A stretch of 29,581 nt of DNA, taken from NCBI GenBank assembly GCA_021797025.1, contig JAKAAK010000006.1, positions 1-29,581 of the forward strand. Direction: 5' to 3'. Below are positions 23,324 to 29,581 of this stretch, piece after piece. Position numbers and translations under genes: made by a program. The DNA comes from Thermoplasmata archaeon (lineage in GTDB: Archaea > Thermoplasmatota > Thermoplasmata > Thermoplasmatales > Thermoplasmataceae). The notes under the pieces were generated by a model that was given only the letters and a program-made list of their open reading frames with translations, had not been told where the DNA came from and searched no databases. Within the stretch, counting starts at the first letter, position 1; the number at the start of each line of letters is the position of its first letter.

Positions 23324-24277
23324 ATGATAAGAATAGGAGGATTAGGCATATCCGGCTTATATCTATATTGGCGATTAAAAAACGATGGCTTTGACGTTAC
23401 CGGAACTGATAAAAAGAAGGATAATTTCTATATTCCCTGTGGATACGCAACAAACGAAAAATTAATGCAGGAGTATATGTCTCGGATAAATTTTGATTTT
23501 CATGAGTATGTTCTCTCCAGAGCAGATAACGTAATATTTTCAGGAAATAATTTTCAGGATAGAACTCTCAACTCATCAGGATTGTGTACTTTCGATAAAA
23601 ATAAAATGGAAAAGGATGTCAGGGAAGGTGTTGAACAGGTCAGTATAAATTCAATGGAAAAGTCATTAATAGTCGATGCCACCGGAATTTCAAGAAGTTT
23701 TCTCGGGAGATCTCAGAATGATGTTCAGTATTATACACTGGAATACTTAACAGACGAATCAGAATACGATGATTTTTACTTCTATTTTCTGAAATATGGG
23801 AAAGGGTATTTCTGGAGTTTCCCACTTGGAGACAAATACCATGTGGGTATCGGATCGATTTCTAAGGAAGATTTGGTAAGAGTAAGAAAATATAAGCCAA
23901 TAAAAATAACATCAAGAAATATAAGAATGATACCATTATTTGATTCTTTAAACAAATCTAATATCATAGGCATAGGGGAGGCCATAGGAACTGTATCACC
24001 GATTACTGGCGAAGGAATAATCCCATCCATCAAGAGCGCGGAAATAATGTATCAATGCATTAAAACATATGACCCGCAGGAACTTGCTGAAGCTTACAGG
24101 GAGCGCATTATTAAAGAGTTTGGGTACTATTCCAAGTTACATCAACTTGTATCCAGTATTCAGTCAGGAAAAATTTTGAGCATAAATAATATATCAAGTA
24201 TAAAATATGTGAAACAAACAGTAAATGATTTCGGCATAAAATTTGAAATACTTCCGTTTTTAAAACATTTTATTTAA
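23324..24277 (+). CDS. Geranylgeranyl-reductase-like FAD-dependent oxidoreductase
   Basis: This 317-residue flavoprotein has the N-terminal G-G-L-G-I-S-G nucleotide motif (5-11). A middle region contains Y-F-W-S-F-P-L-G-D, matching the Y-x-W-x-F-P segment of geranylgeranyl reductases. The FAD motif G-E-A-I-G-T-V-S-P-I-T-G-E-G-I lies near residues 222-236. Such enzymes saturate the isoprenoid chains of archaeal lipids or quinones. It is clearly shorter than typical archaeal GGR (about 390-400), so it may be a second paralogue with another substrate. It is divergent from the DtxR-like gene. Confidence 0.82.
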   Translation: MIRIGGLGISGLYLYWRLKNDGFDVTGTDKKKDNFYIPCGYATNEKLMQEYMSRINFDFHEYVLSRADNVIFSGNNFQDRTLNSSGLCTFDKNKMEKDVREGVEQVSINSMEKSLIVDATGISRSFLGRSQNDVQYYTLEYLTDESEYDDFYFYFLKYGKGYFWSFPLGDKYHVGIGSISKEDLVRVRKYKPIKITSRNIRMIPLFDSLNKSNIIGIGEAIGTVSPITGEGIIPSIKSAEIMYQCIKTYDPQELAEAYRERIIKEFGYYSKLHQLVSSIQSGKILSINNISSIKYVKQTVNDFGIKFEILPFLKHFI

Positions 24278-24296
24278 TTTTTTAAAAATAATTATA

Positions 24297-24887
24297 TTAT
24301 TTGCTCTTTAATTCTTCAAGAAATTCTTTGACACGATCATTGAATCCCTTCTCATCGTCAAGATAGCAGGCATGCTGCCTTCCTATATTTGAAAATTCAG
24401 CTGATTTATTATAACGCATCATAATTTCATAATTTGCCGGTGCAGATATGGCATCATTTTTACCCCAGATAAGGAGCGTTGGTTTGTCCGAAATCATGCT
24501 CAACCCGGATTCAAGTTCTGTAACACCAACAGCGCCTACCAGTATTAATGCCTTTACCTTTGCCGGATACTTTGTCGCAAATCCAACAACAGCTTCACCA
24601 CCCATGGAAGCACCCAGAATTACTGCCTGTTCAAGTTTAATTGCGTTCATGAATTCAGATATAAATGTAAAGAGATCTGTAGATAGATTTTCTGATTTTC
24701 CATATCCCGGAAAATCTACAGAGATAGCATGATATCCAGCATCCACTGCGGTCTGGATTGTTCCTGTTTCTTCATATGTGCGGGCATTGAATCTGGCTCC
24801 ATGGCAGAATATAATAGGGGTGCCATTTCCCTCTTCTATATAATGTATATTGGCTTCCTGTACCGTGATGAATTTATCTTCTAACAT
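24297..24887 (-). CDS. Small alpha/beta hydrolase
   Basis: This compact 196-residue hydrolase has no lid domain. An oxyanion motif H-G-A-R lies near residues 29-32. The catalytic residues are probably S94 in G-A-S-M-G, D145 in G-K-N-D and H172 in R-Q-H-A. The layout resembles ABHD14/CIB-like hydrolases. The substrate is unknown. It is convergent with the GGR-like gene, with a 19-base gap. Confidence 0.85.
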   Translation of the reverse strand: MLEDKFITVQEANIHYIEEGNGTPIIFCHGARFNARTYEETGTIQTAVDAGYHAISVDFPGYGKSENLSTDLFTFISEFMNAIKLEQAVILGASMGGEAVVGFATKYPAKVKALILVGAVGVTELESGLSMISDKPTLLIWGKNDAISAPANYEIMMRYNKSAEFSNIGRQHACYLDDEKGFNDRVKEFLEELKSK

Positions 24888-25176
24888 AATTGTTTATGTT
24901 CATCTATTAGTTAAAAGTTGTGCACCATGATAAAATTAAAATTCTACTTCCAATACAATTATACTATTTAAATCCATTGCTTTTATATCTTATATAAAAA
25001 TTTTATACAGATTATGCCGGAAACAGCTAAAAATATGGTTTTATAGAGCAGTATCTCTACATTTCCCATGGTCAGCTTTTACTTTATTGAAACTTTTACT
25101 ATATATTCCATACGTGAATCGCCGAAAAATTGTTATCATAATAGGTAGTAGTTAAATATTAAAAACAAATAATTAC

Positions 25177-27540
25177 ATGATGACAGATAGAGCCAGCGCG
25201 AGAATACTTTGGTTTAGTGAGATTTCAAAAGAGGATGTACCCATAGTAGGGGGAAAGTCAGCAAACCTGGGAGAGATGATCAAATTAAAATCTGTTCCCG
25301 TTCCGAATGGATTTTCAACTACCAGTTTAGCTTACAGAGAATTTATCAAGGAAAATGACCTTGATGATAGGATTCTCCAGATAATAAAAAATACAGATAT
25401 AGATAATTCAAAAAAGTTAAAGGAAGCTAGTGAAAAAATCAGAGAATTATTCTTAGATTCCCATTTCAACCCCACATTGGGGAAGGAAATAAGGGAATAT
25501 TACAGAAAGCTTATCGAGAAAGAAAAAAATGTATATGTTGCTGTCAGATCTTCGGCTACATCCGAGGACTTACCTGATGCAAGTTTTGCTGGAGAACAGG
25601 ACACTTATTTAAATATTCATGGAGAAGATGATGTAGTACAGAACATAAAGGAATGTTTTGCCAGTCTTTTTACTCCGAGGGCTATTTATTATAGAGAGAA
25701 AAAGAATTTTGATCATTTCAATGTCGCTCTCGCCGTTGCTGTACAAAAACAATTATTCTCAGAGGCTTCCGGTGTAATGTTCACAGTAGATGTCACGACC
25801 GGTGATACCTCAAAAATTATAATTGAATCAAGCTACGGGCTTGGTGAATATATTGTTGGAGGAGTGGTCACTCCAGATACGTTTTACGTTGATAAAGGAG
25901 AGATGAAAATTACCAATAGGATAATAACAAACAAGGGAAAAATGCTCAAATGCCTTGAAACAGGTGGAACAGAGGAATTAATTGTTGATGAGGAGATGGC
26001 CCAGAAGCAATCCATTTCAGACAGTGAAATACTTGAACTTGCAAGATATGGAATGCAGCTGGAAAAGCATTATGGAAACAGCATGGATATGGAATGGGCC
26101 AGAGATTCATTTGACCATAAAATATATATTTTGCAGGCAAGGTTCGAGACGGTATGGAAAAATAACAATGGTGAAAATGAAATGCAACAGGAAAAAGAAG
26201 CGGATGAAAACGAAGTTATATTGAAAGGTTTGCCGGCATCTCCCGGAAAAATATCCGGAGTTGCCAAAGTTTTGTTATCGGTTGATGAGATGGAAAAGTT
26301 CAAGGAAGGAGATATACTTGTTACTAAAATGACTGCTCCGGATTGGGTTCCTATAATGGGAAAGGCTAGAGCTATTATAACTGATGAGGGGGGGCTCACC
26401 TGCCATGCAGCAATAATATCCAGGGAATTGGGAGTACCCTGTATAGTCGGAACATCATCTTTCGGGCAGAAGGCAACAGAAACACTCAAAGATGGAGAAA
26501 CTATCACCGTGGATGCCAAAAATGGACTTATATACGCAGGTGGAATTGTCGAATTTACCGCTACAGTACCGATCCAATCACCGGTTTCCTATGAAAGTGA
26601 TATAATTACAGGAACAAAAGTCCTCGTAAACATGGGGGAGCCACAGCTGTCTGAGAAGGTATCAAAACTTCCCTCAGATGGTATAGGTCTTATGAGAGAG
26701 GAATTTATATGGGCTGAAATAGGGGAGCATCCCCTTTCACTGATAAAGAGTGGAAGAGGGGATTATTTTGTAGACAAACTTTCCTCTGAACTTGCAAGAG
26801 TATGCAGGGATTTTGCACCGAGGCCAGTTGTACTGCGTTTCTCTGATTTTAAATCAGATGAATACAAAAGCCTGAAAGGTGGTTCGGATTTTGAGCCGGA
26901 GGAGGACAACCCGCTTCTAGGATGGAGGGGGGCATCAAGATATTACGATGATCGTTACAAAGAAGCATTCAAACTGGAATTGAAGGCTATTAAAAAAGCC
27001 AGGGACGAATATCTATTAAAGAATTTATGGGTCATGATTCCATTTACCAGAACAGTTGAGGAACTAAAGAAAGTCGTTAAAATAATGGAGGATAATGGTC
27101 TGGAAAGAACAAAGGATTTCAAACTGTTTCTCATGTCAGAAATACCCAGCAACATAGTTCTGGCGGATAAATTCAATCAGTATGTTGACGGATATTCAAT
27201 AGGATCCAACGATCTGACAATGCTTCTTCTGGGTTCAGATAGAAACAACGGAAAAATGAGCTCAATGTTTGATGAACGTGATCTGGCGGTAAAAAGAGCA
27301 ATCAGATATCTGATAAAGGTAGCTCACAGAGATGGTAAAATTGTTTCTATCTGTGGGCAGGCTCCTTCACAGTATGATGAAATCGTGGATTTCCTGGTAA
27401 GGTCCGGTATAGATGATATTTCTGTAAATCCTGATGCAGTGGTCCATGTCAGGAAAATGGTTGCCTCGGTTGAGAAGAGAATCCAGCTGGAAGCTGCACT
27501 TGGAAAGGTTCAGACAGACCCTGACTGGGATCTGCCTTAA
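25177..27540 (+). CDS. ppsA: Phosphoenolpyruvate synthase
   Basis: This 787-residue enzyme makes PEP from pyruvate and ATP (releasing AMP and phosphate), the entry to gluconeogenesis. The N-terminal ATP-grasp domain (about 10-335) has V-G-G-K-S-A-N-L-G-E and V-R-S-S-A-T-S-E-D-L-P-D-A-S-F-A-G. The swivelling domain carries the phosphohistidine H410 in G-G-L-T-C-H-A-A. The C-terminal TIM barrel (about 480-780) has the N-D-L-T motif and the proton-donor cysteine C726 in I-C-G-Q-A-P-S. All key residues are present. Tandem ATGs (25177, 25180) make the exact start uncertain by one codon. It ends overlapping the stop of the convergent GNAT-like gene. Confidence 0.97.
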   Translation: MMTDRASARILWFSEISKEDVPIVGGKSANLGEMIKLKSVPVPNGFSTTSLAYREFIKENDLDDRILQIIKNTDIDNSKKLKEASEKIRELFLDSHFNPTLGKEIREYYRKLIEKEKNVYVAVRSSATSEDLPDASFAGEQDTYLNIHGEDDVVQNIKECFASLFTPRAIYYREKKNFDHFNVALAVAVQKQLFSEASGVMFTVDVTTGDTSKIIIESSYGLGEYIVGGVVTPDTFYVDKGEMKITNRIITNKGKMLKCLETGGTEELIVDEEMAQKQSISDSEILELARYGMQLEKHYGNSMDMEWARDSFDHKIYILQARFETVWKNNNGENEMQQEKEADENEVILKGLPASPGKISGVAKVLLSVDEMEKFKEGDILVTKMTAPDWVPIMGKARAIITDEGGLTCHAAIISRELGVPCIVGTSSFGQKATETLKDGETITVDAKNGLIYAGGIVEFTATVPIQSPVSYESDIITGTKVLVNMGEPQLSEKVSKLPSDGIGLMREEFIWAEIGEHPLSLIKSGRGDYFVDKLSSELARVCRDFAPRPVVLRFSDFKSDEYKSLKGGSDFEPEEDNPLLGWRGASRYYDDRYKEAFKLELKAIKKARDEYLLKNLWVMIPFTRTVEELKKVVKIMEDNGLERTKDFKLFLMSEIPSNIVLADKFNQYVDGYSIGSNDLTMLLLGSDRNNGKMSSMFDERDLAVKRAIRYLIKVAHRDGKIVSICGQAPSQYDEIVDFLVRSGIDDISVNPDAVVHVRKMVASVEKRIQLEAALGKVQTDPDWDLP

Positions 27541-28319
27541 TCATAGAAAATATTTTTTTCCCTTAATTCAAAATTTTTTTTAAAAATATATGCATTATTT
27601 TGTCTATCGAAATTGATGATTGTATATCCCTTCGAAAATAATTCATGGAATTTTTGCCTGAGTAATAATTTTATTCTTACAGCCTCGGAAAGATTTGCCA
27701 TCTTGAAATCATAGAAATTTCTGATCATCTTCAAACCAATTATGTCACCAAGGGGTTCGTCAAAAAATTCTATATTGTATCCATGGACATCATTGATATA
27801 TTGAATATTATCGGCAGAAACATCATAATTTTCTTTTATATGCCATTCTGCCACAAGCCTGTCCGTTGGAAGTCCGGCATTTATTCCATCGTTCATCATA
27901 CCATAGAAGTTGTCAAGATAATTTCTGGATACTGCCCCCAGTTTGCCTATATTGAAATATCCGTTGAGGCTCATTACAGGATCAAAAGTCCATGCTATCA
28001 TCTTATATCCGTATTTAATTGCAAATTCTTTTTGCTTCATTTTCATCATATAGCCGGCGCCGGAATATTTTTTTTGATCTATTACACCGGTCATATGAGA
28101 ATACAGATATACCTCTCCGTCTCTATATCCAGGATATGAAAAACTCATGCCTATGAGCTCGTCATTATCGTATGCCCCGAGCACTATACCACCATGATAA
28201 GCCATAGAATGTATTGTATCTTTGAAACCTGATAATGCACTTTCTGATTTCCATGCAGATTTGATAACATCCATAAAATTCTGTATCTGTGAAGAGTCTT
28301 CTACCGTGCGAACTTCCAT
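27537..28319 (-). CDS. GNAT-superfamily N-acetyltransferase-like protein (COG3375 type)
   Basis: With the start at 28319 this is about 260 residues. A GNAT core is suggested by L-I-G-M-S-F-S-Y and S-H-M-T-G-V. A Q-K-K-Y-S-G-A-G-Y-M-M-K-x-K-Q acetyl-CoA-loop region follows, then A-W-T-F-D-P and L-N-x-Y-F-N-I-G-K-L-G, which match a group of predicted acyltransferases of unknown substrate. The longer frame opens at ATG 28349, but a TATA-like TTTAAATTT covers that codon and lies 23 bases before ATG 28319. Its stop codon overlaps that of ppsA by two or three bases, tail-to-tail. Confidence 0.82.
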   Translation of the reverse strand: MEVRTVEDSSQIQNFMDVIKSAWKSESALSGFKDTIHSMAYHGGIVLGAYDNDELIGMSFSYPGYRDGEVYLYSHMTGVIDQKKYSGAGYMMKMKQKEFAIKYGYKMIAWTFDPVMSLNGYFNIGKLGAVSRNYLDNFYGMMNDGINAGLPTDRLVAEWHIKENYDVSADNIQYINDVHGYNIEFFDEPLGDIIGLKMIRNFYDFKMANLSEAVRIKLLLRQKFHELFSKGYTIINFDRQNNAYIFKKNFELREKNIFYD

Positions 28320-28336
28320 GACATGTGATTGCAAAC

Positions 28337-28347
28337 TAAATTTAAAC
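28337..28347 (-). promoter_or_regulatory. TATA box that favours start 28319
   Basis: GTTTAAATTTA on the minus strand is centred 23 bases before ATG 28319 and overlaps the upstream ATG at 28349, so the upstream ATG is unlikely to be used. Confidence 0.4.
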
Positions 28348-28525
28348 ATTGACTATTATTTCAAAAATCAACTCTATTAGCTCTATTATTTTGACATATT
28401 TTATATCTGACCATTATGATTTGCACAAAGATAGTTGATAAAAATTTTTACATCATTTTATTTTTTAAAACGCTATCAAAATAATGGAGGATTATAGATA
28501 TTGCGGGACCTATGGATGTAATAAA

Positions 28526-28536
28526 CTTATTTATAC
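28526..28536 (+). promoter_or_regulatory. TATA box that favours an internal SDR start
   Basis: CTTATTTATAC is centred 25 bases before ATG 28556. It lies inside the longer frame that opens at ATG 28484, whose extra 24 residues resemble nothing in the family. Confidence 0.5.
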
Positions 28537-28555
28537 AAACATTGGATTACCTTCC

Positions 28556-29476
28556 ATGTCAATCAGGAATAAGGAAATTTTAGTTACAGGCGGTGCAGGA
28601 TTCATTGGATCAAATTTAGTAAACACTCTGGCAAAGGAGAACCACGTATATGCACTTGATGATTTGCAGACAGGCTCGGTTCATAATTTAGATGATTCAA
28701 TAGGAAAGGTAGAATTCATAAAGGACAGGGTAAAGAACATCAACGACTATGAAATCAATCCGGATTACATCTTCCATATAGGCATATACTCATCATCGCC
28801 AATGTACAAGAACAATCCGCATCTAATGGCAAATGCAATAGATGATCTTATTACGGTACTGGAGTATGCAAAGCCTAAGAGAATACCAATAGTGTATGCA
28901 TCAACATCATCAATATACAATGGGATAGAGGATCAGAAGGAGGATGTTATACCTAAGGTATCGGATTACTACACTGAGGCAAGGATAGCAATGGAGAGGA
29001 TAGCCAATTTATACTGCAACTTATACGATATGAGCGTTTCAGGTATGAGGTTCTTTTCAGTATATGGTTACAATGAGAGGTCGAAGAAGATATATGCAAA
29101 CCTTGTATCGCAGTTCCTCTGGGCAATGCATGATAATATTCAACCTGTTCTATACGGCGATGGTGAGCAGAAGAGGGATTTTGTCTTCATAGAGGATCTG
29201 GTCAATGCATTAATCCTTGCGGCAGAGAACAATAAAAAGTTCAATGTGTACAACGTTGGAACAGGGAAGAACTATACTCTGAATGAGTTGGTAATAATAC
29301 TTAATAAGCACCTGAAGAAGGATATAAAGCCGGCGTACATAGAGAATCCTATGAAGGACACTTACGTTTACTACACAAAGGCGGATATAAGGAAGACGGA
29401 AGAGAAGATAGGGTTCAGGGCAAAGATATCCCTGGATGAGGGAATAGATAAATTGATAAAGTACTATAATTACTAA
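28556..29476 (+). CDS. NAD-dependent nucleotide-sugar epimerase/dehydratase (extended SDR)
   Basis: This 306-residue extended short-chain dehydrogenase begins T-G-G-A-G-F-I-G-S-N (Rossmann motif). It has the Ser/Thr-rich catalytic strand Y-A-S-T-S-S-I-Y and R-F-F-S-V-Y-G, then the sugar-binding G-D-G-E-Q-K-R-D-F-V. It resembles UDP-glucose 4-epimerases and related enzymes, but the active-site motif is Y139-T-E-A-R143: the usual catalytic lysine is arginine. Similar Y-T-E-A-R sequences are, as far as I recall, found in archaeal homologues, so this may be a subfamily trait. The substrate is unknown; a surface sugar pathway is likely. I use ATG 28556 rather than 28484 because of the promoter. 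Confidence 0.88.
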   Translation: MSIRNKEILVTGGAGFIGSNLVNTLAKENHVYALDDLQTGSVHNLDDSIGKVEFIKDRVKNINDYEINPDYIFHIGIYSSSPMYKNNPHLMANAIDDLITVLEYAKPKRIPIVYASTSSIYNGIEDQKEDVIPKVSDYYTEARIAMERIANLYCNLYDMSVSGMRFFSVYGYNERSKKIYANLVSQFLWAMHDNIQPVLYGDGEQKRDFVFIEDLVNALILAAENNKKFNVYNVGTGKNYTLNELVIILNKHLKKDIKPAYIENPMKDTYVYYTKADIRKTEEKIGFRAKISLDEGIDKLIKYYNY

Positions 29477-29537
29477 ATTTTTATAAAACTTTCTTATTAA
29501 ACATAGGTTTTAATATTATTTTTCTATAGATAAAGAT

Positions 29538-29581
29538 ATGGCAGTGTCGCCCAGAAAAGGAATGTATATACCAAAAAGGGC
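29538..29581 (+). CDS. Start of an unidentified gene (runs off the window)
   Basis: An ATG at 29538 opens a frame reading M-A-V-S-P-R-K-G-M-Y-I-P-K-R that continues past the window end. A TTTAATATT element lies about 26 bases upstream (29508-29516), consistent with a leaderless start. There are too few residues for identification. Confidence 0.5.
   Translation, partial: MAVSPRKGMYIPKR

Noticed and set aside
25014..25046. Ten-codon ORF with a TATA-like element before the ppsA gene
   Set aside because: Too short to separate from chance in AT-rich sequence; no ribosome site and no sign of a leader-peptide mechanism.
26070..26519. 149-residue minus-strand frame inside ppsA
   Set aside because: It is the antisense of the phosphohistidine domain, whose sequence is fully conserved on the plus strand.
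28372..28389. Short tandem repeat CTCTATTAG/CTCTATTAT
   Set aside because: Only two nine-base copies, imperfect, with no association to a CRISPR, att site or promoter element.
1..29581. CRISPR arrays, insertion sequences, integrases or prophage genes
   Set aside because: No regularly spaced repeats, transposase or integrase motifs, or terminal inverted repeats were found on either strand.

Overview
This is an AT-rich, gene-dense stretch of an archaeal chromosome, most likely from the order Thermoplasmatales (Ferroplasma/Acidiplasma-like; this placement is inference from protein resemblance and composition). Archaeal markers are a UbiA-type enzyme for ether-lipid synthesis, a geranylgeranyl-reductase-like flavoprotein, a TrmB-family regulator, a PEP synthase, and a tRNA-Ser without encoded CCA. 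Many genes have a TATA-like element centred about 23-33 bases upstream of the start codon, leaving little or no 5' leader. I used that spacing to choose among alternative starts. Clear Shine-Dalgarno sites are few (ClC channel, FolD, and a tiny acidic protein).

Layout. Positions 25-809 hold two leftward unknown small proteins. Positions 941-2256 hold a rightward divergent transaldolase-like protein and a PrxQ/Bcp-type peroxiredoxin. Positions 2293-6946 are a leftward run: gamma-carbonic-anhydrase-like protein, a CoxG-like protein with a small winged-helix-like partner, prephenate dehydratase, a SpoIIM-like membrane protein, and a ClC channel with CBS domains. A leftward unknown follows (7151-7708). 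Positions 7882-9439 carry gmhA and a heptose-phosphate kinase. Positions 9561-11513 hold a HEPN-like protein, a small unknown and FolD. Positions 11790-14310 hold an AhpD-like protein overlapping a THUMP-like methyltransferase, GTP cyclohydrolase II, and a 60-residue ORF ending three bases before tRNA-Ser(GCT). Positions 14487-16720 hold a UbiA prenyltransferase, a small membrane protein and an esterase.

Positions 16836-16910 encode a 24-residue protein with 16 acidic residues behind a near-perfect Shine-Dalgarno site. A 400-base non-coding stretch follows, with alternative inverted repeats. Positions 17313-21214 hold a CoA-disulfide-reductase-type flavoprotein, a family 2 glycosyltransferase, a possible 46-residue ORF, a TrmB regulator and a 2-Cys peroxiredoxin. 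Positions 21431-24887 hold a long coiled-coil protein, a possible structured RNA, a DtxR/IdeR-type repressor with a 20-base palindrome at its own promoter, a geranylgeranyl-reductase-like protein and an alpha/beta hydrolase. Positions 25177-29581 hold PEP synthase, a GNAT-like protein, an SDR nucleotide-sugar enzyme and the start of another gene.

Functional themes, partly inferred, are peroxide and thiol defence (two peroxiredoxins, AhpD-like, CoADR-like), ether-lipid synthesis (UbiA, GGR-like), surface-sugar synthesis (GmhA, HddA-like, SDR, GT2), and central metabolism (PpsA, FolD, PheA, RibA). No CRISPR array, insertion sequence, prophage or integrated element is visible.
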